The translations under genes and the position numbers were made by a program. DNA of 64,000 bases from Trichobilharzia regenti (lineage: Eukaryota > Platyhelminthes > Trematoda > Strigeidida > Schistosomatidae), in the NCBI GenBank assembly GCA_944472135.2, contig OX235262.1, positions 43,637,804 to 43,701,803 of the forward strand, written 5' to 3'. Positions within the stretch are counted from its first letter, which is position 1, and each line of letters opens with the position of its first letter. Shown in pieces: positions 1 through 8,740 of this stretch. The notes below the pieces were generated by a model. That model made no database searches. It was not told where the DNA came from and worked only from the letters and a program-made list of their open reading frames with translations.

Positions 1-86
1 ATGCCTTTTTCACTTTGAAACACTAACGTTAAAAGTAAGCAACGCGTAATAACTGGAAACAAGAAAACCAGTAGATCATGTGTGTT

Positions 87-150
87 GGTGGCACATTGGT
101 AGGATGTTCACCAATCACGCATGTGTTCCGGAGTTCGATCCCCGGCCACC
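87..150 (+). repeat. tRNA-like head of a SINE
   Basis: The outer hexamers GGTGGC (87-92) and GCCACC (145-150) are exact reverse complements, like an acceptor stem. An A-box-like TGGCACATTGG follows the first, and a B-box-like GAGTTCGATCC precedes the second. At 64 nt it is too short and irregular for a functional tRNA, so a tRNA-derived SINE head is more likely. It abuts the tail of the RT remnant on its right. Confidence 0.5.
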
Positions 151-151
151 T

Positions 152-485
152 TACTTTACTTTACTTCGGCTATCTCCTACGGGAGGATGAGCCGGCTTCA
201 TGAACATCTCGAATCATCGCTGCCCAGGCGCGGCGATCTGATGCAAGGTTTTGCGACAGGGTTATCCAATTCTTGTTCCACAGATGGAGTCCGTAAACGG
301 TTTGTGGCCCCAGACACTCCATATCAGCCTTGACTGTACCAAGCCATGTTTTCAGCTGTCCACCCCTGCGACATCGCCAAGATGGAAATGGCGAGGGATT
401 TAGAACTGATTTGACTAGATCGTCATCTGGTCGGCGCAGAACATGGCCAAACCACCGAAGGCGACGTTGTTGAACCAGTACTGGA
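152..485 (-). pseudogene. C-terminal remnant of a non-LTR reverse transcriptase
   Basis: On the minus strand this stretch reads through RRLRWFGHVLRRPDDDLV, then RRGGQLKTWLGTVKADM, then DRRAWAAMIRDVHEAGSSS. This is the typical carboxy-terminal tail (GH-LRR, GGQ-KTW, DR-W) of flatworm non-LTR retrotransposon polyproteins, RTE-like in style. A short AGTAA-type tail at about 153-172 would be its 3' end. No RT catalytic motifs remain, so it is a 5'-truncated dead copy. The clade assignment is tentative. Confidence 0.65.
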
Positions 486-1042
486 ATTTGGTTGATGTTG
501 TAGAGAGTTCATGAAGTTTCATGGGAATTAGGTACGAGTGATGTCCCCAGCATCGCTCGGCCTTTTGTTTGAGAGTGCATCTCTAGCCTTTACACAACCA
601 AGTGTGACCTACAAGGCAGTAGGAGTGGAGTAGGGAGTCCACTATCCATTGGCAGCCGGTGACCGGAGTCCGGTTCATTCGCCTTTTTGAATGGGGCCAG
701 ACATCCAGGGCATCCAATAAGCCCTTTGTCCATACGTCTGCCGGTGAGCTTCATACGCCAGTCGTTGGAGGTATGGAATCAGGGTTTAGCCATCTCCCCT
801 AGACTGTCATCCAATGGACAGTCAACCCGGTGAAGAGCGCCGGGCATCCGCTTTTGCCCTCTCACTTCGGTGAAAAACACCTCTGCCACGTGAAGGCAGT
901 GAGGACTTCCTCAGGAGAGGCTATGTAAGACGCCCGGTCATATGGGAGCATTTCAAGAGGTGTACGGAAGGGTGGCCAACCCCCAGCGCAAGGCACCCAC
1001 CCCCGACCATCCTGAGGCTTTGGAGACATCCCCAGCCACCGA
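486..1042. other. repeat-like DNA, no gene seen
   Basis: No ORF here has recognisable protein motifs. The text resembles decayed dispersed repeats: a stretch near 586-650 loosely matches the body of the SINE at 12.1 kb, and 1010-1042 runs into the next SINE. Confidence 0.4.
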
Positions 1043-1224
1043 CACACTCCTTTACCTCGCTAAGTCAGTAATAAGACTGGTAAAGAGGGAAAGTTGGGAA
1101 TGAGGCTAGCAACCCCATCACGTAAAAAATTAAACACCACTGCTACCGAAACTTCAAGCCTCTAGCTTGAAGCCCTATGTTTCACTGGGAACGTACAGGA
1201 ATAAAATAAAATAATAATAAGTAC
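1043..1224 (+). repeat. SINE with RTE-like body and tail, copy 1
   Basis: The order is CCGACACACTCC, a pyrimidine/purine spacer, GAGGCTAGCAACCCC, a block like the sequence just upstream of the RTE start codon at 24.6 kb, then GAAGCCCTATG and an AATAA-rich tail. The tail block is also the 3' end of the RTE elements at 27.57 and 62.52 kb. The minus copy at 10.4-10.6 kb has the same order plus a clear tRNA-like head, which is degenerate here. Confidence 0.6.
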
Positions 1225-1493
1225 GCTGAACTCTTAAAATAACTAATTCACAAATGAAATTCCTAGTTGCGTAAGAAGTGGTGGGTTAGATACTGGGCAT
1301 CTATAGAACTGATACATTCCATCCCACTCATAATTCGTAAAGGTAGGTTTAGTTTAGTATTTATATAATCGGACAACAGCCTGAACAGTCAGTAGATTTA
1401 AATAATGAAATCAAACTAATAGTGAGTCAGTCAATAACCACCCAGATCAATTTACTCAAAATGCATGAAGACCCATAAGAAAAATTTGTAGTA

Positions 1494-1512
1494 ATATATA
1501 TATATATATATA
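1494..1512. repeat. (AT)n microsatellite
   Basis: About nine uninterrupted AT dinucleotides immediately before the PLE endonuclease remnant. Confidence 0.9.
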
Positions 1513-2008
1513 TGTATTATAAGGAATTCAAAGCCTTGATGGTATTGGCATATAAAAAAGGAACACCAGAAGCCCTATGTGGGATTCTTAATAAGATTGG
1601 CAATTTAAACAAACTTAGAGAAAAGCTTGATCGGTTTAAAGACCCGATAGATTTAGAAAAAAGGTATATAATTTATCATATGCCATGTAATTAATTACTG
1701 TGAGGTCAGTTACATAGGTCAGTCATACTAGTAGATCAGGGTCAGTTAGGTTATCGAAAGACAACCTAAAATGACTGGCCCTGATAAGTTCAATAACCTG
1801 GAAAAAATCTCGACCCTTGAAATGCATTCATATGCATATAATCACACAATAGGGTGGGACAAGGTGACAGTATTAAAGACTAATGCAGTTAGGTGCTCAG
1901 AGAGAGAGAGAGAAAGAGGGACTAGTCACCAAATCTTTTCTCATTGAAACAACACCAGACATGTGTAATAAAGATGATGCAACCCCTATACTGAATATAT
2001 GGAAAATC
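1512..2008 (+). pseudogene. Decayed GIY-YIG domain of a Penelope-like element
   Basis: The first frame ends ...RYIIYHMPCN and stops. A shifted frame continues YCEVSYIGQS, giving the Y-I-Y ... C-x-x-C ... YIG layout of the Penelope-family GIY-YIG endonuclease. A third segment (about 1830-2005) reads YNHTIGWDKVTVLKTNAV and then GLVTKSFLIETTPDMCN, the usual C-terminal half with its glutamate. At least two frameshifts or stops make it dead. The sequence differs from the GIY-YIG of both PLE-1 and PLE-2, so it is a third PLE lineage. PLE-1 begins directly at its right end. Confidence 0.65.
1736..1784. other. Hairpin inside the PLE remnant
   Basis: TCAGGG (1736-1741) pairs with CCCTGA (1779-1784), and TAGGTT with AACCTA further in, with one asymmetric internal loop. 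It lies where the coding frame of the remnant is lost, so it may be an insertion or rearrangement scar. Confidence 0.4.
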
Positions 2009-4089
2009 TCAACAACAAGGGGAAGATGAGAAATTATAATGCAAACTATGAAACTATTAGAAATCCGAAAGCAGCATACTCCAGAGCAAATAAGTCAAAT
2101 GTACACACAAATACAAGAACCGTATGCAACTTATCAGATAGAGAACTTAATGTACATGAAACAGCATTACTTGAAAAAGGACTAAACTTTAACATAACTC
2201 GAAAACCACTGACAGCAATAGAATTAGCGCCCATCATGGAACCTATATTAACTCTTTTACCTGATGATGAAGCTAATGAGTTACGTCAGAAGGTTGGATG
2301 TATCCTATCGAATCAAAAGCAGGTCACCTCGAATTTATCGAAGAACGAACGTCATGCTTTACAAACATTAAGATCAGACAAATCTATTGTTATTACTAAA
2401 GCTGACAAAGGCAATATCACCGTAATTCTTAATAAAGACGACTACGACAAGAAAGCTTTAGAACATATCGAAACAGGGCCATACACATTAGTACCAGTAA
2501 ACAAAATGTCTAGTACTATGAACAAAGTAAAAGCCCAAGTATGCAATATACTTAGAGAATTGAAACCAAAACTGGGGAATTCAGTTTGGTTCTCAATAGC
2601 TCCCAAGACAAACACGGCCGCGAGATTTTATGGAAGGCCAAAATTACATAAAATAAACGTTCCTTTAAGACCAATAATCGATTTTACCAATTCAGTAACA
2701 TATACTTTATCAAAATACATATCACGAATACTGAAACCACTTCAATACAATATTCCTTCGAACATCAAAAATATTGATGAATTTAAAAAGAAAGTAATGG
2801 ATATAATTATTGAAGAAGACGAGATTATGGCAAGTTTTGATGTGGTTTCTTTATTTACTAGTATTCCTATATGTGAGTCACTGGATATTATGAAATATGA
2901 ACTTGAAAACAATCAAGAAGTATTAAGTAAATCTTTATTATCAATAGATGAGGTTATAAAATGTTTAAAACTTTGTTTGGAATCAACATATTTTACATTT
3001 AAAGATAAACTATACTGTCAAACAAATGGAGTTGCAATGGGTTCACCGGCATCTCCAATTGTAGCAAACTTATATATGAAAGCCTTAGAAAAGAAAGCAT
3101 TGACAAGTCTTAGCTGTCATCCTAGAATATGGTACAGATACGTAGATGACACATTTATTGTCATAAAGAAAGCTGAAAAAGAAGACTTTTTAACAGAAAT
3201 TAACTTAATCTCAGAATATATTGAGTTTACTAATGAAATAGAATCGGCGGAGGGAACTCTAAACTTTCTTGATTGTCTTGTAAAAAGACAAACTGACGAG
3301 AAACTGAAGTTTACCATATACAGAAAGCCGACACATTCCAATAAGTATTTGAATTTCCAATCAGATCATCCAATAGGAATGAAAGTCTCAGTAGCTTTAA
3401 ATCTCTTTAACAGAGCTAGAAACATTATAACTGATAATGACGATATGGAGAACGAGATAACCAATATAAAACAGATTTTGATTGGAAATGGTTATCCTGA
3501 AAAGCTACTAGATAATATCATCAATAGAAAGGAGCATAGAGAAAAACAAAAAGTTGAAAAATCCTGGCTATCGACGATAGCCATTCCATATCGAAAAGAC
3601 ACAGCTGAACAACTTCAAAGACTATTTGCTGCATATAATATTAAAGTCTATGTCAAACCTTCTAATTCTCTAGAGAAAGCTTTAGTGCATGTTAAAGATA
3701 TAGTTCCCAAAATGTCACAAAGTAATTGTGTCTACAAGATAAAGTGTTCAGAATGTGAGGCATGCTATATAGGGGAGAGCAGTAGGCAGGTGAAAGTCAG
3801 AGTGAATGAACATAGACTTTGCACGAAACGTCCACCTAGAAATGAAGTAGAATTAAAAAGTCTAGAAAAAAGATCGGCTATAGCAATACATGCGATAGAC
3901 AGCGGACATAAGATTGATTTTGACAATGTCGAAATTCTTGGAAGAGGATTTCATTCACATAAAGAAAGATTGACTTCAGAAGCCTTGCACATTTTAACCA
4001 CATCAAATGCAGTGAATAGGAAGGAAGGTATAGACTTATCACCTATATGGCAAACTATGATAGAGAAGATTTGTAGCTCAGGTGGATAA
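1999..4089 (+). CDS. PLE-1 reverse transcriptase / GIY-YIG endonuclease
   Basis: The ORF has 696 codons. RT: RFYGRPKLHK and PLRPIIDF (fingers), MASFDVVSLFTS (motif A, first catalytic Asp), GVAMGSPASPIVANL (motif B), WYRYVDDTFIV (motif C, YVDD), then NFLDCLVKR. C-terminal GIY-YIG: NCVYKIKCSECEACYIGESS with a Cys pair, Arg and His downstream and EALHI as the likely catalytic Glu. Penelope-family enzymes combine telomerase-like RT with this nuclease and use target-primed reverse transcription. All motifs are intact. However, the last 11 codons come from the PLE-2 insertion that starts at 4057, so the natural C-terminus is displaced. No intron is seen. The start is the first ATG; the N-terminal part is shorter than that of PLE-2. 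Confidence 0.85.
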   Translation: MENLNNKGKMRNYNANYETIRNPKAAYSRANKSNVHTNTRTVCNLSDRELNVHETALLEKGLNFNITRKPLTAIELAPIMEPILTLLPDDEANELRQKVGCILSNQKQVTSNLSKNERHALQTLRSDKSIVITKADKGNITVILNKDDYDKKALEHIETGPYTLVPVNKMSSTMNKVKAQVCNILRELKPKLGNSVWFSIAPKTNTAARFYGRPKLHKINVPLRPIIDFTNSVTYTLSKYISRILKPLQYNIPSNIKNIDEFKKKVMDIIIEEDEIMASFDVVSLFTSIPICESLDIMKYELENNQEVLSKSLLSIDEVIKCLKLCLESTYFTFKDKLYCQTNGVAMGSPASPIVANLYMKALEKKALTSLSCHPRIWYRYVDDTFIVIKKAEKEDFLTEINLISEYIEFTNEIESAEGTLNFLDCLVKRQTDEKLKFTIYRKPTHSNKYLNFQSDHPIGMKVSVALNLFNRARNIITDNDDMENEITNIKQILIGNGYPEKLLDNIINRKEHREKQKVEKSWLSTIAIPYRKDTAEQLQRLFAAYNIKVYVKPSNSLEKALVHVKDIVPKMSQSNCVYKIKCSECEACYIGESSRQVKVRVNEHRLCTKRPPRNEVELKSLEKRSAIAIHAIDSGHKIDFDNVEILGRGFHSHKERLTSEALHILTTSNAVNRKEGIDLSPIWQTMIEKICSSGG

Positions 4090-4125
4090 TTTTGATGTGG
4101 TTTTGTTCTCTGAGCTGGATAGTTA

Positions 4126-4173
4126 GTTTGCGAAGCTTTCATCACCTTACTGGGTGACATCTTCAGCGCATAC
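4126..4173 (-). ncRNA. Candidate hammerhead ribozyme, PLE-2 left arm
   Basis: On the minus strand: stem I GTATGCG / CGCAAAC, box CTGAAGA, one extra base, stem II GTCACC / GGTGAT with loop CAGTAA, GAAA, then the palindrome AGCT as a minimal stem III followed by T. PLEs are known to carry hammerheads in their terminal repeats. The one-base insertion after CTGAAGA and the two-base-pair stem III mean activity cannot be assumed. A dimer could stabilise stem III. Confidence 0.55.
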
Positions 4174-4854
4174 TTCAAATTGAAGTGAGCTTTTAGGTTT
4201 CTCCACGAGTTTATTAATCATTCCTCCTGGTGACCTTGGACGTGATTGGTTGTTTATGTATGTTTTCACACCTTCTAGGTTACTTGTGTTGGAACTGATT
4301 GTTTCTGTGACTTGAACTTTGGCCAATCGTGTGTGAAGTTTCTTTCTTATTGGTTGATAAATTTTGTCTATCTCGATGTGTCTATTGATTGATGATTCAC
4401 TGGAATGCCAAGCTTCTAAAAATTCTCTAGCATTCTTGTTATTTCCTTTGTCTAATATTTGAACGTTGTCCCAGTCGAATTGATGTCCGTGGTTGTCTGT
4501 GTGTAGTGAAATGAGGGAGTGTATATCATGTCTTTTGACGGCTAGCTTATGTTCGTGGATACGAAGACGAAGGGGACGTCCACTTTGGCCAATGTAGTGT
4601 TTTTCGCAGTTGTTACAGTTTATTTTGTAGATGATGTTGGTTTTGTCTTCTTTTGCTGTTGAGTCTTTTGGTTGACATAGAATTGAGTGCAGCGACTTTG
4701 TTGGTTTGTGTACGACGTCAATTCCTAAAGGTTTGAAGAGTCTTTTAGTGATTTCTGAGATATCCTTTATATATGGTAAGGCGATTTTCTTTTGGATATC
4801 CAAAAGAATGGATATCCCCGGAATTTCATCAAGAGACATATACCCCCAAGCCAA
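4147..4854 (-). CDS. PLE-2 GIY-YIG fragment, left arm
   Basis: The 235-codon ORF contains NIIYKINCNNCEKHYIGQSG, then RLRIHEHKLAVKRH, then HQFDWDNVQILDKG and the C-terminal tail ending CAEDVTQ. This is the Penelope GIY-YIG nuclease with its Cys pair and Arg/His/Glu residues. The first 20 or so residues cross the palindrome centre and are not native. There is no RT. The Trp in FDWDN is intact here, unlike in PLE-2 at 28-31 kb. Expression is unproven. Confidence 0.6.
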   Translation of the reverse strand: MAWGYMSLDEIPGISILLDIQKKIALPYIKDISEITKRLFKPLGIDVVHKPTKSLHSILCQPKDSTAKEDKTNIIYKINCNNCEKHYIGQSGRPLRLRIHEHKLAVKRHDIHSLISLHTDNHGHQFDWDNVQILDKGNNKNAREFLEAWHSSESSINRHIEIDKIYQPIRKKLHTRLAKVQVTETISSNTSNLEGVKTYINNQSRPRSPGGMINKLVEKPKSSLQFEVCAEDVTQ

Positions 4855-5532
4855 CCTACCAAAACAAAAGCCACCAAGGAAAACACAAAGAAAATCGCCT
4901 TACCATATATAAAGGATATCTCAGAAATCACTAAAAGACTCTTCAAACCTTTAGGAATTGACGTCGTACACAAACCAACAAAGTCGCTGCACTCAATTCT
5001 ATGTCAACCAAAAGACTCAACAGCAAAAGAAGACAAAACCAACATCATCTACAAAATAAACTGTAACAACTGCGAAAAACACTACATTGGCCAAAGTGGA
5101 CGTCCCCTTCGTCTTCGTATCCACGATCATAAGCTAGCCGTCAAAAGACATGATATACACTCCCTCATTTCACTACACACAGACAACCACGGACATCAAT
5201 TCGACTGGGACAACGTTCAAATATTAGACAAAGGAAATAACAAGAATGCTAGAGAATTTTTAGAAGCTTGGCATTCCAGTGAATCATCAATCAATAGACA
5301 CATCGAGATAGACAAAATTTATCAACCAATAAGAAAGAAACTTCACACACGATTGGCCAAAGTTCAAGTCACAGAAACAATCAGTTCCAACACAAGTAAC
5401 CTAGAAGGTGTGAAAACATACATAAACAACCAATCACGTCCAAGGTCACCAGGAGGAATGATTAATAAACTCGTGGAGAAACCTAAAAGCTCACTTCAAT
5501 TTGAAGTATGCGCTGAAGATGTCACCCAGTAA
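4792..5532 (+). CDS. PLE-2 GIY-YIG fragment, right arm
   Basis: The 246-codon ORF is the mirror image of the left-arm ORF and is almost identical to it. One visible difference is IHDHK in place of IHEHK. It begins slightly further upstream in the PLE protein (NGYPRNFIKRH), so the right arm is about 100 bp longer than the left. It ends CAEDVTQ-stop just inside the hammerhead-like fold. Like its partner it is a nuclease fragment without RT. Confidence 0.6.
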   Translation: MDIQKNGYPRNFIKRHIPPSQPTKTKATKENTKKIALPYIKDISEITKRLFKPLGIDVVHKPTKSLHSILCQPKDSTAKEDKTNIIYKINCNNCEKHYIGQSGRPLRLRIHDHKLAVKRHDIHSLISLHTDNHGHQFDWDNVQILDKGNNKNAREFLEAWHSSESSINRHIEIDKIYQPIRKKLHTRLAKVQVTETISSNTSNLEGVKTYINNQSRPRSPGGMINKLVEKPKSSLQFEVCAEDVTQ

Positions 5533-5553
5533 GGTGATGAAAGCTTCGCAAAC
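5506..5553 (+). ncRNA. Candidate hammerhead ribozyme, PLE-2 right arm
   Basis: Stem I 5506-5512 with 5547-5553 (one A-A mismatch), CTGAAGA 5513-5519, stem II 5521-5526 with 5533-5538, GAAA 5539-5542, palindromic AGCT 5542-5545, predicted cleavage after T5546. It overlaps the last codons of the right-arm ORF. Confidence 0.55.
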
Positions 5554-5651
5554 TAACTATCCAGCTCAGAGAACAAAACCACATCAAAAATATGGCAAAC
5601 TCTTATGAAGCAAGACAAATGAAAATGATGATTAATTATAATCCGAATAAA

Positions 5652-5692
5652 TCTGCTGAAGAAGCTGTGGCTGACACGGCGAAACGTTCAGA
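5652..5692 (+). ncRNA. Candidate hammerhead ribozyme, PLE-1 3' end
   Basis: Stem I TCTG (5652-5655) with CAGA (5689-5692), CTGAAGA 5656-5662, one extra A, stem II GCTGTG (5664-5669) with CACGGC (5675-5680), GAAA 5681-5684, palindromic ACGT 5684-5687, predicted cleavage after T5688. Every helix differs in sequence from the PLE-2 fold yet remains paired, and both have one extra base at the same place. Stem I is only 4 bp. Confidence 0.55.
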
Positions 5693-5745
5693 AAAATCTT
5701 GTTTTGATTTTCTTAACACGCTGGGATTAATTTAAATAATTTATA

Positions 5746-6096
5746 ATGAATCAATCTGACTCGGCGCTCAAATTATTCCAGGAAGTTCGTAACACCTACG
5801 GTCTGGAAACTTATAAGCAAACTATGAAACTTTGTGACGTGATTATTGGTAATGAATTACGCTCAAAATTGTCATACAGTTATTAATGCTGTATCACTGA
5901 GTGTTATATCAAAATAAACTTATCTAATATGAAATTGATTCATAATAGAATTTGTTTAACTCTCCTATGTTGTTTTGTTTTTCCTTTCCTATAGGAAGTT
6001 GGTCTTACTCACCTACGTATATCTGAAGGATTGGGTACATATCTTCAGTTAGCAGGTCTACTTGCTCGTCTTTGTAAAGTAGTGCTGCCTAAATGA
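5746..6096 (+). CDS. Possible two-exon small gene, unidentified
   Basis: I do not recognise the product. Exon 1 would be 5746-5838, starting MNQSDSALKLFQEVRNTYG, with donor GT at 5839. Exon 2 would be 5995-6096, after a strong pyrimidine-rich acceptor (TTCCTTTCCTATAG), encoding EVGLTHLRISEGLGTYL and ending KVVLPK-stop. The two join in phase 0 to give 65 codons. The donor (GTGATT) is ordinary. A better-looking donor at 5849-5854 (GTAATG) gives the wrong frame. It may be the last exons of a gene whose 5' part was lost or displaced by PLE-1, or chance. Confidence 0.22.
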
Positions 6097-6099
6097 ACT

Positions 6100-6559
6100 T
6101 GAATATACACATGTTCACAGTGGAACATTTGCTGGGCATGCTTTTGTACAGACACTTAAGATTTTTATGTCTCTATTTCTAAGTGTTATGACATTTCAGA
6201 TTTTGTTTAACAACACGCAATTAAATATACAAAATTTCTTACCTATTGAGTTAACCGCTTTTTACAAATCAGTATGCGGTGCAATAAGTTTTGGATGTCA
6301 TGTATATATTTTTTGGTAAATGTGTGAATGTCATCTTTAAAAGATTGTTCAGAGATGATTTACGCCAGTTTCAATGATCCGTTGGTGGTTGGAGAATAGT
6401 CACCCATCGCTTTTATGCATATATCCAGATGACTCCTTATGTATTTGAAACCAGATTTTCATGTGGACATGTTTTCTGTATATCTGATTTACCTTACGGA
6501 CGGTCGCTCAGCTTTCAGTCGGTAGGTCGTTTATCTGGATCCAATTGCATCCTGACTGA
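6100..6559. other. AT-rich DNA, no gene seen
   Basis: It holds only short ORFs without motifs or plausible splice structure. No repeat could be assigned. Confidence 0.5.
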
Positions 6560-6830
6560 CAACTGCTACCTTGACGTGATGTTTAGGCTTCGATTTCGCA
6601 ATGAACCGACGGCTTACAATATCCGGGACGAATATTTCTGCAGATCGTGTAGATAATGATTAGACTAGAACGCAGCTACCATCATAGTGTAAGTCACTCA
6701 CATTATGTGCTGGAGGGATGGTCTGCTATTGAGCAGGAATGTAACGGCCGTAAGATGTTTCCCTCAGATGACCATCCAAGGGGAGCGGAAGGTCGACTGC
6801 GAGAATTTTATATTCCGACTTATATTGTGA
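6560..6830 (+). repeat. Dispersed repeat, copy 1
   Basis: It shares an ordered set of short blocks with 13240-13530: AGATAATG, CCATCATAGTGTAAG, TGAGCAGGAATGTAAC-like, TCAGATGACCA-like and TTTTATATTCC-like. The divergence indicates an old, unnamed repeat family. The two short ORFs over it are not convincing genes. Confidence 0.45.
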
Positions 6831-7769
6831 GTGAGTCATTCATACTGACACGACTCCAAAAAACCACTTCAAACTCCTCATGTTTGGCGGACCACAATCA
6901 GTCTTCCCTTGGTCTCTGTGGTGACTGAACAATAACACTCCTTATTTTTCGCATATTTCAAGAAGAAACCAACTTTCTCGGTATGGACATGTTGGAGGTA
7001 ATAACCTCCTTCCATAAACACACACGCTTTTGCTGGTCATTACTCCGATGTTCCTGCTTTTCTCCCATTGTTAATGCTATTCCACAGGTATCTCTCTCAC
7101 ATCCTCTTAACTCTGAGACTGTTCATGCCGATCACAGCCAGAAAAACACTTTTGATAGTCTGTAAAAACCCACTCTACCAACTTCATATTGGAGTATTCA
7201 GTGTCAGGGCCATTCATCAAATCGGACAATAGAATTTTTTAGCCAATAAATCTGGCATCTTGAGCTAGACGTGCCTACGCGTACAACCATTTGTTGGTAA
7301 TTTTCTCTCAATAATATCAAACAGTTTGCTTGTTAAACTATTTTTTTTTGTATAGCTGTTATAAAATACTAAATATGAAATATAATTTAATATAACTCTA
7401 ATTCCCATATTGATTTTTGAAAATACTAAAGAATTGATTAATACAAGTAATAAACAAATTAATAGAAGTAAAATCCACTCCAATTATGAGATATGAACGA
7501 ACGAATTAGAAGAATAACACATGTGCGGTATATTATGTTCAAAATGTAAAGTAATTTACAGCAAATGTTTGTTTTTTATTGAACAACTTGAAAAAGCTGT
7601 AAGCAGATCAATAATGATATTATATTAGTAGTAGTAGTAGGTAGTTGTGTTTCAAGGTGAACGTTCAATTGTCGCTATACATACATATGAAGAGGTAAAC
7701 TTTTATCGCATTATGAGTTTTTTCAAAAGTAGCAAAGAAAAAAGATAATATTGGGTCACATGATTCCTA
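6831..7769. other. AT-rich DNA, no gene seen
   Basis: No ORF has recognisable motifs. It contains a short (TAG)n run near 7627-7640 and A/T-rich stretches at 7340-7480. Confidence 0.5.
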
Positions 7770-7906
7770 AACAATCCCTGGAGTATGATGACTAGCAGTC
7801 GAGTCCAGGATATACATTTCGTCTCGCTTGAGACTCGTCACTAGACGTACCTGCGCATTCCCAGTAAGTGATACTCCCACTGAAACTTGAACCCGGAACC
7901 CAACTG
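7770..7906 (-). repeat. Sm-alpha-like SINE with decayed hammerhead, minus
   Basis: The minus strand reads GGTTCAAGTTTCAGTGGG (B-box-like), GTATCACTTACTGGGAATGC, then GTGACGAGTCTCAAGCGAGACGAAATG and CCTGGACTCGACTGCTAG in the order of the known schistosome Sm-alpha hammerhead repeat. Stem II and GAAA are kept. The first core base, normally C, is G, so cleavage is doubtful. Confidence 0.6.
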
Positions 7907-7910
7907 GCAT

Positions 7911-8090
7911 GCTATTTTGTGGATGGCGACTAGCGATTGAAACAATGGGTGCTGTGTTCGAGTTTCAGCGGGGACAACATCACTCACTGGGGATGCACGT
8001 ACACCTACCTAGCCGGCAACTCCCAAATAGGACGAAATGTGCATCCTGGATTCTACTGCTCGCTGTCACCACCCACCAAATAATAACGTG
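7911..8090 (+). repeat. Sm-alpha-like SINE with decayed hammerhead, plus
   Basis: It starts GTGGATGGCGACTAGCGATT, then GTGTTCGAGTTTCAG (B box), CATCACTCACTGGGGATGC, CCCAAATAGGACGAAATG and CCTGGATTCTACTGC. Stem II loop AAATA, GGAC and GAAA match the Sm-alpha hammerhead layout, but the CTGATGA box has become CCGGCAA. It lies head-to-head with the minus copy immediately to the left. Confidence 0.6.
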
Positions 8091-8489
8091 TTGCTGATCA
8101 CACTTTTCCGAAGCATCTGTACCACGAGCTGACATGTCAAAAGACACCGGCCCAATGTATTCAATCAACGATAACTACAAAATTTACACGTTACATAATG
8201 CTAATTTTTACAAAATGTTTGTTTGTAAGTTTATTTTCTATTTTTTAAGACCTGAGTTCCTTCGACTGATGAATTCTGTTCGCACTGGGCAATTGACCTT
8301 CTATCTATCAAGCTATACCGGGAGTAATCCTATAATATTTGGTGCAGGTGTACGGTGGTATATTCCAGTACTGTCTTAGCAGAGTTAAAGAGGGGCCTAG
8401 AGGAACCCTTCACTAATTAAAAAAGTAACTATCAACTTCTTCCGAATCTCTGGCATATTCGTAAGTTTTTTTACGAGTTGATCACGGAT

Positions 8490-8740
8490 TGATATAAGTT
8501 AGAGAACCATTGAAAGCCATCAGCGAGTACTGGACAGCTGTTTCCTCAGCCTAGTTTGGGAATCATCGGCAGTACGCACCCACTGGGGTTCGAACCCAGG
8601 ACCTTCTGATTACAAGGCAAGCTCGTATAACATTCAGTCATTGGGACCCGACTCAGTGGCCAGTGCATGAATTCTAACTTCTACCAATTCGTGATCTAGC
8701 GTGACCCAACCATTGTCTTGTCATCGGTGGGACATCCATC
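8490..8740 (-). repeat. tRNA-headed SINE, copy 1
   Basis: Minus strand: a tRNA-like head (about 8577-8649) with B box GGGTTCGAACCCC, then a body containing CAGTACTCGCTG and GGTTCTCTAACTT. The same order of head, body and upstream block recurs at 9700-9950. No functional tRNA fold is evident. Confidence 0.6.

Larger units (their letters stand above)
4057..5589 (-). mobile_element. Fold-back (palindromic) derivative of PLE-2
   Basis: Two near-identical arms, about 4088-4792 (minus) and 4799-5589 (plus), meet at the 18-bp perfect palindrome CTTTTGGATATCCAAAAG (4789-4806). Each arm carries only the GIY-YIG 3' part of PLE-2 and a hammerhead-like fold; the RT is missing. The extra terminal module GATAGAGAAGATTTGTAG is at the left end, which by comparison with the full PLE-2 at 28-31.6 kb sets the orientation as minus. 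The 12-bp TSD shows it integrated as one unit. Confidence 0.75.
1999..5740 (+). mobile_element. Penelope-like element PLE-1, interrupted
   Basis: The element consists of the RT/GIY-YIG ORF and a 3' flank (5602 to about 5740) carrying a hammerhead-like fold. It is split by a fold-back PLE-2 derivative at 4057-5589, with the 12-bp TSD ATATGGCAAACT at 4045-4056 and 5590-5601. The original reading frame continues for only six codons to a stop just after the second TSD copy. The 5' boundary is uncertain: the N-terminal region is short and the element abuts an older PLE remnant, so it is probably 5'-truncated. Confidence 0.7.
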
